A stretch of 64,000 nucleotides of DNA from Nitrospirota bacterium. Its GTDB lineage: Bacteria; Nitrospirota; Thermodesulfovibrionia; Thermodesulfovibrionales; Magnetobacteriaceae. The stretch spans positions 19,985 through 83,984 of the forward strand of contig JADFYO010000009.1 of NCBI GenBank assembly GCA_015233015.1, in the 5' to 3' direction. The notes under the pieces are model-generated. The model made no database searches and was not told the origin of the DNA. It saw only the letters and a program-made list of their open reading frames with translations. The position numbers were made by a program, and so were the translations under genes. Of the stretch, positions 8,725-16,969 are shown one piece after another (position 1 is the first letter of the stretch; the number at the start of each line of letters is the position of its first letter).

Positions 8725-8868
8725 GTCATTCCGGTCCCATATTTTTGTCATTCCGGCTTGTCTGGAATCTGTCCTTATGCCTCAGAATATGCACAACCAT
8801 CATGAAACTCCCACTAAAGGGAAGATTCCAGACAAGCCGGAATGACGGAAAGGGACAAGCCGGAATGA
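8725..8868. repeat. REP-like nested inverted repeat
   Basis: Two perfect 24-nt arms (8747-8770 and 8823-8846) face each other across a 52-bp spacer. A second outer pair with the shared core GTCATTCCGG lies at 8725-8734 and about 8859-8868. The repeat sits in the 412-bp gene-free stretch 8593-9004, which otherwise holds only the 18-bp tandem repeat and a small GCCCT/AGGGC hairpin near 8908. No transposase is present; it looks like a dispersed REP/MITE-type palindrome. Confidence 0.75.
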
Positions 8869-8932
8869 TTGCATAGGTATCTTCTGCTTTATTTCTCAAA
8901 TGCGTTCGCCCTGCAAGGGCGCACCACTCTGT

Positions 8933-8980
8933 TGAGGCGCTCTTCTTTGCTGAGGCGCTCTTCTTTGCTGAGGCACACTG
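8933..8980. repeat. 18-bp tandem repeat, about 2.5 copies
   Basis: Two exact 18-bp copies (8933-8950 and 8951-8968, starting TGAGGCGCTC) are followed by a partial third copy. The repeat lies downstream of the NrfD-like gene that ends at 9005. A short open frame that crosses it has no ribosome-binding site and was not called. Confidence 0.7.
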
Positions 8981-9004
8981 CTAAAGTGCCGGGTGGCGCA
9001 ACTA

Positions 9005-10240
9005 TTAATGGTGGACAGGGACTTTTCGCCTCTGTCCCTTCGGAATCAGACTCAGTTCGCCCTTATAGATAGGTATAGCCGTTTTTATCATAAGTGTATA
9101 GATAAGCGCCCCTATAGCCCAGATGCCGGCAGTCACGAGCAGCTCCGTTGCCGAGGGCAGGTAATCGTAAATCTCCCCGAGTGTGTCAGGAATAAAGCCG
9201 GGGACAATCAGCCCCATGCCTTTCTCTATATACACACCTATCAATATCAATACGCACGCCACATTGAGGGAAAAAAACTTATTCCTCATCTTTGAGTTTA
9301 AAAACATTATAAAGGCTGTAAGATTACAAAACAGGGCAATCCACGTAAACGGCACAAGGACATTGTGATGCACACCCCCTTTTTCCAAACCAAAAAACAG
9401 ATAGTCCATTGGAGCTAAATGAATGCTCTGCGAATAAAACTCCTTAAATATCTCAGCGGCATATAAGAACAGATTAAACCCCATCGCGTAGGCAATTAAT
9501 TCGGCTATCTTTTGAATGGCCTCGTTTGAGATTTCAACTTCGGAGACCTTTCTGGCAATCTGAAAGACTAAGATCATGAGCGCCGGGCCGGAACACAGTG
9601 CCGAGGCTATAAAGCGGGGTGCCACAATCGAGGCGTTCCAAAATGGGCGGGATGAAAGTCCATTGTATAAAAACGCCGTTACAGTGTGAATACTGAATGC
9701 CCATGGTATGGACAATAACACAATCGGCCACATGATAGACATCTTGTACTCCTTCCCATGCGCCGCCCTGTAGAGGACATAAGTTACCGCCGACAGATTT
9801 ATTATTAAATAACCATTTAACACTATGACGTCCCATACCAAAAGAGAAGCGGGGAAATTAGGGTGCAACATAATGTGCCATGCATAAAGCGGTTTACCCA
9901 TGTCGCAAACGACAAACAGGATACACATCGTTACCGCCATTACCGCCATCATCTCTCCAAAAAGCACTATTTCTTTTATTGGTTTAAAATTATATATATA
10001 CGACGGTATAACAAGCATCACGGCAGCCGCCGCAACACCGACGAAAAATGTAAAGTTGGAAATATAAAAACCCCACGACACCTGATCTCTCATGTTTGTA
10101 ACTATAAGGCCATTGTCGACCTGCCCAAAATACGCAATTGCCCCCATGGCTATAAAAAACCCCAGGATAGAAAGCCATAAGTAATACATCTTGTTTCCCT
10201 TAATTATATGGCGTATTAAGTCGATGATAAATTCTATCAT
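9005..10240 (-). CDS. NrfD/DsrP-like quinone-interacting membrane subunit (module 2)
   Basis: A 411-residue polytopic protein of the NrfD/PsrC family, with about ten membrane segments. It is a clear paralogue of the DsrP at 19865: both share VSWGFYIS, FTFFVGVAA and IPWAFSIHTVTAFLY. This family exchanges electrons between menaquinone and a periplasmic FeS partner. The start has a GGAGAGG-type ribosome-binding site, 17 bases after the FeS subunit gene. It is the last gene of the six-gene minus-strand operon. The substrate is unknown because no catalytic subunit is encoded beside it. Confidence 0.85.
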   Translation of the reverse strand: MIEFIIDLIRHIIKGNKMYYLWLSILGFFIAMGAIAYFGQVDNGLIVTNMRDQVSWGFYISNFTFFVGVAAAAVMLVIPSYIYNFKPIKEIVLFGEMMAVMAVTMCILFVVCDMGKPLYAWHIMLHPNFPASLLVWDVIVLNGYLIINLSAVTYVLYRAAHGKEYKMSIMWPIVLLSIPWAFSIHTVTAFLYNGLSSRPFWNASIVAPRFIASALCSGPALMILVFQIARKVSEVEISNEAIQKIAELIAYAMGFNLFLYAAEIFKEFYSQSIHLAPMDYLFFGLEKGGVHHNVLVPFTWIALFCNLTAFIMFLNSKMRNKFFSLNVACVLILIGVYIEKGMGLIVPGFIPDTLGEIYDYLPSATELLVTAGIWAIGALIYTLMIKTAIPIYKGELSLIPKGQRRKVPVHH

Positions 10241-10256
10241 TGCCTCTGCCTCTCCT

Positions 10257-11150
10257 CTACAAACTAAAGAAATAATAAAAGCTAGGATTAGTGTTAAGTT
10301 CTTCTTTCAGCCTGAATACCCGCTTTGTCTCGATACACTGACTTATTTCGCTCTCAGGATCAAGGAGATTGCCGAATTTCCTGGCACCTACAGGACATAT
10401 CTCGACACACGCGGGGTATCTGCCAGGATTTTCCCTTGTCCTCTGGATACAAAACGTGCATTTTTCCACATGGCCCTTGAACTTAGGGCGATTGCCAAGG
10501 TAGTGGGTATTGGGATTAAACTGCTCTGGTGGAACCTGAGGGTCAGCCCAGTTAAATTTCCTCGCGCCATATGGGCAAGCCGCCATACAATACCTGCACC
10601 CAATGCACCAATTGTAATCGACAACCACAATACCGTCCGGCTCTTTCCATGTCGCCCCTGTAGGACATACTTTAACACACGGCGGTCTGTCACACTGCTG
10701 GCACTGCACGGGCATATAAAAGTGCCCCGGCTCCGGCACCGTTTCGTGCTCATAGTACTTGCGCGACTCCTCGAGGTCACTTACCCATTTCTCGCCGCTT
10801 TTAAACTCTAACACAGTTATATACTGCACCTGCGGTTTACGAGAGAGATTGTTCTCGGTAACACAGGCATATACGCAGCGCCTGCATCCGATGCAGCGCG
10901 AAAGGTCAAGACCATAGCCAAATTTTACACGAGGCAGGGCTTCGTTTGTCTTAATATCGATACTCACTCCGGTTTTGTCCTTATACTCTTTTTCAAGCCT
11001 TTTGGCGACGGACTTTTTTTCCTCAGGCGTCATCTCCCTGAAATACTTCTGAAAAAATGTCTCCCATAAAGACGCATCGCTCTTATCTGCCGGCATTAGC
11101 AGCCCGCCAAGACCAATTGCCGCGCTTTTTATGAAGTCTCTTCTTTTCAT
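10257..11150 (-). CDS. Tat-exported four-cluster ferredoxin subunit, DsrO/NrfC-like (module 2)
   Basis: A 297-residue FeS protein starting with a twin-arginine signal (RRDFIK), so it should act in the periplasm. Four cysteine groups are complete: CIGCRRCVYAC, CQQCDRPPCVKVCP, CIGCRYCMAACP and CTFC with ACVEICP, enough for four [4Fe-4S] clusters. Its central part is very similar to the DsrO at 18989 (both carry CMAACPYGAR followed by FNW). It probably passes electrons between the tetraheme cytochrome encoded upstream and the NrfD-like subunit encoded downstream. Confidence 0.87.
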   Translation of the reverse strand: MKRRDFIKSAAIGLGGLLMPADKSDASLWETFFQKYFREMTPEEKKSVAKRLEKEYKDKTGVSIDIKTNEALPRVKFGYGLDLSRCIGCRRCVYACVTENNLSRKPQVQYITVLEFKSGEKWVSDLEESRKYYEHETVPEPGHFYMPVQCQQCDRPPCVKVCPTGATWKEPDGIVVVDYNWCIGCRYCMAACPYGARKFNWADPQVPPEQFNPNTHYLGNRPKFKGHVEKCTFCIQRTRENPGRYPACVEICPVGARKFGNLLDPESEISQCIETKRVFRLKEELNTNPSFYYFFSL

Positions 11151-11193
11151 GCCTTAGTTCCTTAATCCCTTATTTAGGCTTTTATTTTTCATA

Positions 11194-11757
11194 TCATTTA
11201 TCATACTGGGGAATATATATCTTCTTTTCTTCGATAGTGACCGGCACAGAACCCTTGACCTTCATAATCTCCGTAGGTCCGGCCGGTACCGGCAATGGTT
11301 TCAGCGGCTTAAATTTTGGAGAATGGGGGTTGTGGCAATTAACGCAGAGGGAATACGTCTTGTCACCATTCCAGTACCCTACCCTCTTCCCATGAATACC
11401 TATTCTCCAGTCCCTTAAGATATTCCCGTGGCATTGCCCGCATACCTGATATAATTTATCAAACGGAACCAGCTCTCCGCTTGCAAGGTGCAGCATATCC
11501 CTGTTTGCGGCGTCATGGCAGTTCAGACACCAATTATCGCCATGCCTGAGCTGAATCTCTGTGTGAAACCCAAGCACACGCTTTTCTTTATTAGGCGGCA
11601 TCGCAGCGTGACACGACGTACACGGGAAAATCCCCTCCGTAAACGGCGGCTTTGTCGTAGTAAATTTGGGAAAGCCCTCCTCGGAAACTGCCAGCCCATG
11701 CAGCATAAATAATAAAACTACCGCCGATATGACCGCCGCGCAAAACTTACCTTTCAT
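11194..11757 (-). CDS. Secreted tetraheme cytochrome c (module 2)
   Basis: A 187-residue protein with an N-terminal signal peptide and four CxxCH heme motifs (CTSCH, CLNCH, CGQCH, CVNCH). No later membrane segment is seen, so it should be periplasmic. An AAGGAG ribosome-binding site precedes the ATG. Placed before an FeS gene and an NrfD gene, it takes the position that dsrJ has in dsrJOP or nrfB in nrfBCD, and probably is the soluble electron carrier of module 2. Confidence 0.85.
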   Translation of the reverse strand: MKGKFCAAVISAVVLLFMLHGLAVSEEGFPKFTTTKPPFTEGIFPCTSCHAAMPPNKEKRVLGFHTEIQLRHGDNWCLNCHDAANRDMLHLASGELVPFDKLYQVCGQCHGNILRDWRIGIHGKRVGYWNGDKTYSLCVNCHNPHSPKFKPLKPLPVPAGPTEIMKVKGSVPVTIEEKKIYIPQYDK

Positions 11758-11833
11758 CTTACAATCTCCTTACCGCGCTACCCATTTTAGATTCCTCTCC
11801 AGCAAATATAACATGCGCGAGAAAATATAGCAA

Positions 11834-13069
11834 CTAGTGTTTCGCATTTTCTTTACTACTAAGAAGACCCTCTGTGAAGCCGCAATCCTCTTCGTTGAAT
11901 ACCTCCGTAAATACCGGAAGCACCTTGTTAAATATGAACAGCAGAAAAAGCGGCATAAGCAACAGAACTGTTATAGGGAACGGGCCTTCTTTTAATGCCT
12001 CTATACTACGAGGTATTATTGGCATATCATATGTCAAAAACCCTGCTAAACTCTTAGACATCGACTGTCCACCGATTACCACGTCCCAACGCATCTGAAA
12101 TACCCCTATTAAGACCAGCGCAGCCGAAATAAACGCCCTGAGCATCGTCAACCTGGGCAGCAACAACAGAACGAGAGGCAGTATCATACCAAAGAGCCAC
12201 TGAACGACCAGCATCTTAAAGGCAAACCTCTGAAACAACAGCTCACTCATTATGCTCCAGAATTCCTCGGCCGTGTAGGCATGAAATATAATATCGATAC
12301 TTTCAAGTACAATGGCCGCAACGAGAAACCACACCAGAACCTTGCACATACTCCTTATCGAGGCCCCGCAGATAAAATTTCTCTTCAGAGACATACCCAC
12401 TATATATGTTACGATACATCCGGCAACACCGGAGATAATCGCCGACATCAAAAATATAAACGGCATAAGCGGCGTCTTCCAAAGCGGCACTGTCTTAACC
12501 GAACCAAAGATAAAACCTACGTAACCGTGCAAAAAACAGGCAGCGGGGATACCAACCGCCGCAAGAATTTTGATTATCCTTTCATCCGTATGGAGCGCCT
12601 TTTCACTTACGTCAAAACTGCCAAGCGTCATCGCTTTGTAGAGAAGCCCGAGCAAACCTGCTTTCTCCTTTGCCTGCTGTACGATAAACGGCCTGAAGAC
12701 AAACCATATCTCGGCCAAAACAATGGCCATATATGTCAGATAAACTATTGTAAAGGCCGCAATGGCCGAGTAAAAATGCGGCGTCATAATCATATGTACC
12801 GAATTGAACACTTGTGTCAGGTGCAGCCCCAGAGGAGACGTGGCCATCAGGAGCAGGGCAAAGGAAAAAACCAGGGAAAACTTCGCCACGGGCTTCAACT
12901 CCTCCTTCCCAAAGACATGATACATGCTCGATAATACGAACGCCCCCGCCACAAGTCCCGTTATATACGGATATACCACTATGTGTATCGTCCAGTAAAT
13001 GTACTCGTTCGGATAAGTAAACCCTTCCTTTATAGTCCATAATGCCCCATGGGCCAAATGCTCTTCCAT
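11834..13069 (-). CDS. NrfD/PsrC-like quinone-interacting membrane subunit (module 1)
   Basis: A 411-residue polytopic NrfD/PsrC-family protein, diverged from the DsrP-like protein of module 2: it starts with an EYIYWTIHIVVYPYITG segment in place of the DsrP-like VSWGFYIS. The ATG at 13069 is chosen because GAGGTGG lies at the right distance upstream; an in-frame codon at 13084 would overlap that site. It follows an FeS gene by 54 bases. Expected role: menaquinol/menaquinone exchange with the periplasmic FeS subunit. Confidence 0.82.
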   Translation of the reverse strand: MEEHLAHGALWTIKEGFTYPNEYIYWTIHIVVYPYITGLVAGAFVLSSMYHVFGKEELKPVAKFSLVFSFALLLMATSPLGLHLTQVFNSVHMIMTPHFYSAIAAFTIVYLTYMAIVLAEIWFVFRPFIVQQAKEKAGLLGLLYKAMTLGSFDVSEKALHTDERIIKILAAVGIPAACFLHGYVGFIFGSVKTVPLWKTPLMPFIFLMSAIISGVAGCIVTYIVGMSLKRNFICGASIRSMCKVLVWFLVAAIVLESIDIIFHAYTAEEFWSIMSELLFQRFAFKMLVVQWLFGMILPLVLLLLPRLTMLRAFISAALVLIGVFQMRWDVVIGGQSMSKSLAGFLTYDMPIIPRSIEALKEGPFPITVLLLMPLFLLFIFNKVLPVFTEVFNEEDCGFTEGLLSSKENAKH

Positions 13070-13123
13070 TATTCCACCTCGCAAGTTTTATAAACTATTT
13101 TAATATAAAATTCCATTTTGCCG

Positions 13124-13900
13124 TCAACGAACTATGTCGTCCAAACCGATATAAAACACCTGGGGTTCGTTGCCGTATTCCGGCTTTAACACCATGACCC
13201 GGTGTGTGCTGATTATCTTAAACACTTCGCTTGCCGGGTCGTTGAGCAGACCTATCTTCCTGGCCCCGAAGGAACACGCGTCCATGCAGGCCGTATTCAT
13301 CCCTTTTTTAATCCTGTGGTAACAAAAAGTGCACTTGTCGGCAGTGTTGGTTATCGGGTGGAAAAAGCGGGCAAGATACGGACAGTTAGTTATACAGTAT
13401 CCGCACCCTATGCACCATCCACGGTCAACCAGCACTACGCCGTCGTCTGTCTTATACGTTGCCCCCACGGGGCATACCTGTACGCACGACGGTTTTTCAC
13501 ATTGATTGCAGAGCTTGGGAACAAAAAGCCCCTTTGCGACGTCGTCTTCGTTGATTTCCTTGCCCTGCGGGTCATTCTTCGTAAAACCGTATCTGGCTCC
13601 ATGAGGAGAGTCGATTATAACCTCCCCATCTTTAAGCTGAACATATCTCTCAACCCATGTCCTCTGGACCTCGGTATCGAAAGGTATCTCGTTTTCCAGC
13701 TTACAAGCCTTTGCGCACATGCCGCAACCCACACATTTTGTCGTATCGACGACGAAGGCCCAACGCTTTTTTTCGCTGAACGGACGTATCAGCGAGGCTG
13801 CCGCCTCCGGCTTTAGTATCTCCAGAGCGCCTAACGGGATAACAGTGCCGCATACGGCCAAAAGCCCCATCTTTAAAAGTTCCCTTCGCGATAGATTCAT
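13124..13900 (-). CDS. Tat-exported ferredoxin-type subunit (module 1)
   Basis: A 258-residue protein. From the ATG at 13900 (GGAGAA ribosome-binding site) it begins with a twin-arginine-like signal (SRRELLKMG); the longer frame to 13966 would overlap the cytochrome gene and hide the signal. Four complete cysteine groups are present: CVGCGMCAKAC, CNQCEKPSCVQVCP, CIGCGYCITNCP and CTFC with ACMDAC, predicting four [4Fe-4S] clusters. It belongs to the NrfC/PhsB/DsrO-type electron-transfer family and pairs with the NrfD gene that follows. Confidence 0.86.
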   Translation of the reverse strand: MNLSRRELLKMGLLAVCGTVIPLGALEILKPEAAASLIRPFSEKKRWAFVVDTTKCVGCGMCAKACKLENEIPFDTEVQRTWVERYVQLKDGEVIIDSPHGARYGFTKNDPQGKEINEDDVAKGLFVPKLCNQCEKPSCVQVCPVGATYKTDDGVVLVDRGWCIGCGYCITNCPYLARFFHPITNTADKCTFCYHRIKKGMNTACMDACSFGARKIGLLNDPASEVFKIISTHRVMVLKPEYGNEPQVFYIGLDDIVR

Positions 13901-13913
13901 TACATGTTCTCCT

Positions 13914-14450
13914 TTATTTACCAGCGGTCTTAAAACCGGCCGAATGTACGTCATGGCACATAACACACTCTATGCCAGGGTTGTGTTTTGTCGGGTCGAT
14001 CATCTTAAATTTAACTGTCTCTGCAGTCGTACCCTTTGTAATAACATAAGTCTGAGGTCTGTACGGAAGCTCGGCATGACAGCGCTTACACAACTCGCGC
14101 GAACGCTCTATGCCTATTTCCAGGAGATAGCCAAAGTCATCTTTCAGATCGATCGGATGGCTTTTCTTTCCCGGCTCAAACATGGCGTGGCAGTTTTCGC
14201 ACTGCACATGTTGATGTCCCGAATCCTTTATCTTATTGACCAGTTCTGAATGGCACTGCTGACAAAAATCCCTTCCTTTGTGCTTGACGGGAAAATTCTT
14301 CCACACCTCTTCACTGCTCAAACGGTGCCATTGGAACTTGTAATCACCGTTTTTTGCAACAAAGTCGGATGGGACGAATATCACCCGAAATACGATAATA
14401 GATATCATTACTGCTAATACTACGAATAACGGTCTCCATGCATGGCTCAT
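13914..14450 (-). CDS. Membrane-anchored tetraheme cytochrome c (module 1)
   Basis: A 178-residue protein with one N-terminal membrane helix and four CxxCH motifs (CQQCH, CENCH, CKRCH, CVMCH). The anchor lacks an obvious cleavage site, so it probably stays tethered with its hemes in the periplasm. It is the first gene of the six-gene operon; GAGAGGTG precedes the ATG and a consensus promoter lies about 90 bases upstream. The closing CVMCHDVH resembles small multiheme cytochromes that donate to or accept from NrfC-like FeS proteins. Confidence 0.85.
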   Translation of the reverse strand: MSHAWRPLFVVLAVMISIIVFRVIFVPSDFVAKNGDYKFQWHRLSSEEVWKNFPVKHKGRDFCQQCHSELVNKIKDSGHQHVQCENCHAMFEPGKKSHPIDLKDDFGYLLEIGIERSRELCKRCHAELPYRPQTYVITKGTTAETVKFKMIDPTKHNPGIECVMCHDVHSAGFKTAGK

Positions 14451-14535
14451 TTTATCGCACCTCTCATCTTATAGCACCTCTCATTTTATCGCACCTTCCA
14501 TCTTAAAATTATGCTCATACTGTAAAATTAAGGCT

Positions 14536-14564
14536 ATTATAATACTTGCTTTGTGTGATGTCAA
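14536..14564 (-). promoter_or_regulatory. Consensus sigma70 promoter of the cytochrome/FeS/NrfD operon
   Basis: Reading on the minus strand, a perfect TTGACA (14564-14559) and a perfect TATAAT (14541-14536) are separated by 17 bases. The first gene starts at 14450, leaving a leader of roughly 80 bases. Confidence 0.85.
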
Positions 14565-14568
14565 TCAC
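14555..14568. promoter_or_regulatory. Crp/Fnr-family-like operator dyad
   Basis: GTGAT-N4-ATCAC is a perfect dyad. Read with flanking bases it is TGTGA-N6-TCACT, nine of ten matches to the Crp consensus, and also close to Fnr and HcpR boxes. It overlaps the -35 hexamer and is centred near -32 from the predicted start, a position that suits repression better than class II activation. Which regulator binds is unknown. Confidence 0.6.
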
Positions 14569-14668
14569 TTTTTTAAGCCGCATAAAAAAAATAATCGTTG
14601 CAGCTGGTACCCGCAGACCCATCATTAATCGGTGTTTTTGTAAGCTAATAAAAAAAGCAAGAAACCAG

Positions 14669-14698
14669 TTGACATTGACGATAGCCCTGTGGTATAAC
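14669..14698 (+). promoter_or_regulatory. Sigma70-type promoter reading toward the two-CW gene and dsr operon
   Basis: TTGACA (14669-14674) and TATAAC (14693-14698) are 18 bases apart. The next gene on this strand starts at 14915. The rest of the 464-bp intergenic stretch 14451-14914 holds the divergent promoter and dyad and nothing else that was recognised. Confidence 0.6.
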
Positions 14699-14914
14699 CG
14701 AACGCATGGGATTTGACGGCACTACTGGGAGGTTCGGCCGGCTGAGGATGAGCGCTTTGTACTGTTAATGTTTGGTTTCATCGACGTGCGGGACTGATTG
14801 AGGAGAAGAGATACCGCGATAAAGTCATTGCGGTAGATTTTTTCATGCCTGGTTTGTTCAGGTATAACCTGACATGGCAGGTGCGTCAAATACATGTGTG
14901 CCGGGAGTATGGTT

Positions 14915-15202
14915 ATGAAGAATTGTTGGGAAATCAAAGGATGCAGCGGTAGTTTGAGAGATTCGTGTGTTGTTTACATCGAGGGGATGGCACCCGTTAC
15001 CGGTGGCGTCAATTGCTGGGATTATCTGAAGTGTGAGGAGACCAAGAGGAATAATTGTTGCGCATACCAGCAGAGGCGAGGCCAGGATTGCTGGAAAGTA
15101 ACGAGTACTCTCTGTGAAGGTATTACGATATTAGAGTTTAAGGATAAAATGAAACTTTGCAGAAAATGCGAGTTTTTCGTTAAACATGCCAAAAAATCAT
15201 AA
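14915..15202 (+). CDS. Small Cys-rich two-CW domain protein
   Basis: A 95-residue protein with repeated Cys-Trp motifs (NCWE, NCWDYLKC, DCWK) and a final CRKCEFF, ten or more cysteines in all. This matches the two-CW domain family, small presumed metal-binding proteins common in anaerobes and often near redox or signalling genes; no function is established. The ATG at 14915 is preferred to those at 14894 and 14909 because GGGAG lies seven bases upstream. It lies between the promoter at 14669 and the RsbRD-like gene. Confidence 0.7.
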   Translation: MKNCWEIKGCSGSLRDSCVVYIEGMAPVTGGVNCWDYLKCEETKRNNCCAYQQRRGQDCWKVTSTLCEGITILEFKDKMKLCRKCEFFVKHAKKS

Positions 15203-15434
15203 ATACTTTAGGGATATCCAGATAAGGTTGATGGCAATCGAGGGAGGTGCGGAGCGGTTATAGTGCTTTAATGAGTATGCAGGCGGCCCTCCGGCTCAAA
15301 GCCGGTAAAGTGTGCAGGGCTGTGGAGTATATGCTGTTGGACCAAGGATACTGAACGGCGTTTTGGAGCTAAGGTGTTGTATTAAACTGGCTGGGCTTAA
15401 CGAGCGGCGCATAGCTGGCCGTATGGAGAAGGAC

Positions 15435-15944
15435 ATGAAGCTGCATGATATATTGGTAAAAGAAAGCAGTAACATTTTAAATGGATGGTATAGTCTCATA
15501 CTCAAGACATATCATCCTGACAGCGAAGTCTTTCTTGCCAAAAAGAACGACCCTTTCGCCAATCCTATAGGGCACAACATATCTGTATCCATAAAAGGGA
15601 TACTGGAAGAGCTTCTGAACAACATGGTGCAAGAGCGTATCGTGGGTTTGTTAAACGATATTATCAGAATAAAGGCTGTCCAGGACTCTAACCCATCAGA
15701 CGCAATTTCTCTCCTGTTTTTATTGAAGCAAACCCTGAGAGACGCGACAAAGGGATATATCGAAGGGGAACAGCTGTTCAGGGAATTATTGGCGTTTGAA
15801 GATAAAATAGACAGACTAACCCTGCTTTCCTTTGACATCTTCATGAAGTGCCGTGAAGATATTTTCAATATTAAGGTTAATGAAATACGAAGAGGTGCCT
15901 TTATGTTTACAAAGAGAGCAAAGGTTGAAGACGATAAGCTGTAG
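15435..15944 (+). CDS. RsbRD N-terminal domain-like protein next to dsrM
   Basis: A 169-residue, mainly helical soluble protein without membrane segments. Its pattern (KESSNILNGWYSLIL near the start, then DPFANPIGH) fits the RsbRD N-terminal globin-like domain, of which stand-alone copies are commonly found just upstream of dsrMKJOP. The ATG at 15435 is chosen because GGAGAAGG directly precedes it. The gene ends 27 bases before dsrM, so the two probably share a transcript. A regulatory or sensory role toward the Dsr complex is plausible but unproven. The 232 bases upstream show only a short CCGGC/GCCGG hairpin near 15291-15305. Confidence 0.65.
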   Translation: MKLHDILVKESSNILNGWYSLILKTYHPDSEVFLAKKNDPFANPIGHNISVSIKGILEELLNNMVQERIVGLLNDIIRIKAVQDSNPSDAISLLFLLKQTLRDATKGYIEGEQLFRELLAFEDKIDRLTLLSFDIFMKCREDIFNIKVNEIRRGAFMFTKRAKVEDDKL

Positions 15945-15971
15945 CAATAAAATTGACAGGAGGTTGTCTTA

Positions 15972-16967
15972 ATGAAAATCTTACTTCCATTCCTTGGAGT
16001 GATGGGGCTTGTGATAGTTGCCTTTGTAGGTGTCGAGCTGTTAAACCTGCAATATCTCTTTGGAGTAATCATACCTTATGTTGCCTTTATCACCTTTATG
16101 GTGGGGGTTGCCCTGCGCGTATTAAAATGGGGCAAGTCGGCAGTTCCTTTTTGTATCCCAACCACGAGCGGACAGCAGAAATCCTTTTCATGGATCAAAC
16201 ACAACAGGTTTGATAATCCCTCGAACAACCTTGAGGTTGTTGGCAGGATGGCCTTAGAAGTCTTACTTTTCCGCTCTCTGTTCAGTAACACAGCCAGCAG
16301 TCTTAAAAAAGAGGAAGGAGACCTCGTACATGGCTCGAGCAAATGGCTCTGGATAGCCGGCCTTGCGTTTCACTGGTCGTTTTTCATTTTAGTGTTCAGG
16401 CATTTGAGGCTGTTTATCGACCCCATTCCACCGATGCTTTATCTGGTTGACAGTCTGGATGGCCTTATGCAGGTTGGCGTACCGGTATTGTATTGGACAG
16501 GACTGATTTTCCTGATTTCAGCTACATATCTGTTTATCAGGAGAGCCGTTATCCCGCAGGTACGTTATTTGTCTCTGCCTAACGATCATTTCCCTCTGCT
16601 GCTGCTTATCGTTATTGCTCTGACGGGGCTGGTCATGAGGTACTTCATAAAGGTAGATATCATCTATGTAAAAGACCTTACCATCGGGCTTTTCAAACTG
16701 AACCCGGTTATTTCGCACCACCTGGGGCTGATATTCTACATTCACCTGTTCATGGTAAGCGTTTTGTTAATTTATTTCCCGTTCAGCAAGCTAATGCATG
16801 CAGCCGGCGTATTTCTAAGCCCTACACGAAATATGCCAAACAACAGTCGTAGGATTAGGCACATAAACCCGTGGAACTATCCTGTCAAAGTGCATTCTTA
16901 TGAAGAGTATGAGGATGATTTCAGGGAAAAAATGAAGGGTGTCGGCATCCCTGTAGAGAAGGAGTAG
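15972..16967 (+). CDS. dsrM: DsrM, membrane cytochrome b subunit of DsrMKJOP
   Basis: A 331-residue NarI-like protein with about six membrane helices and several helix-located histidines (LAFHWSFF, FRHLRLF, ISHHLGLIFYIHLF) that can ligate two b hemes. DsrM takes electrons from or gives them to menaquinone and passes them to DsrK at the cytoplasmic face. AGGAGG precedes the ATG. dsrK follows two bases after the stop. Length and gene order are typical of the family. Confidence 0.93.
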   Translation: MKILLPFLGVMGLVIVAFVGVELLNLQYLFGVIIPYVAFITFMVGVALRVLKWGKSAVPFCIPTTSGQQKSFSWIKHNRFDNPSNNLEVVGRMALEVLLFRSLFSNTASSLKKEEGDLVHGSSKWLWIAGLAFHWSFFILVFRHLRLFIDPIPPMLYLVDSLDGLMQVGVPVLYWTGLIFLISATYLFIRRAVIPQVRYLSLPNDHFPLLLLIVIALTGLVMRYFIKVDIIYVKDLTIGLFKLNPVISHHLGLIFYIHLFMVSVLLIYFPFSKLMHAAGVFLSPTRNMPNNSRRIRHINPWNYPVKVHSYEEYEDDFREKMKGVGIPVEKE

Positions 16968-16969
16968 AT

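Noticed and set aside
8869..9072. A 67-codon open frame through the 18-bp tandem repeat
   Set aside because: It has no ribosome-binding site, its sequence follows the DNA repeat, and it runs into the end of the NrfD-like gene on the other strand.
14706..14765. A 20-codon frame just after the promoter at 14669
   Set aside because: No ribosome-binding site and no recognisable peptide; more likely leader sequence.
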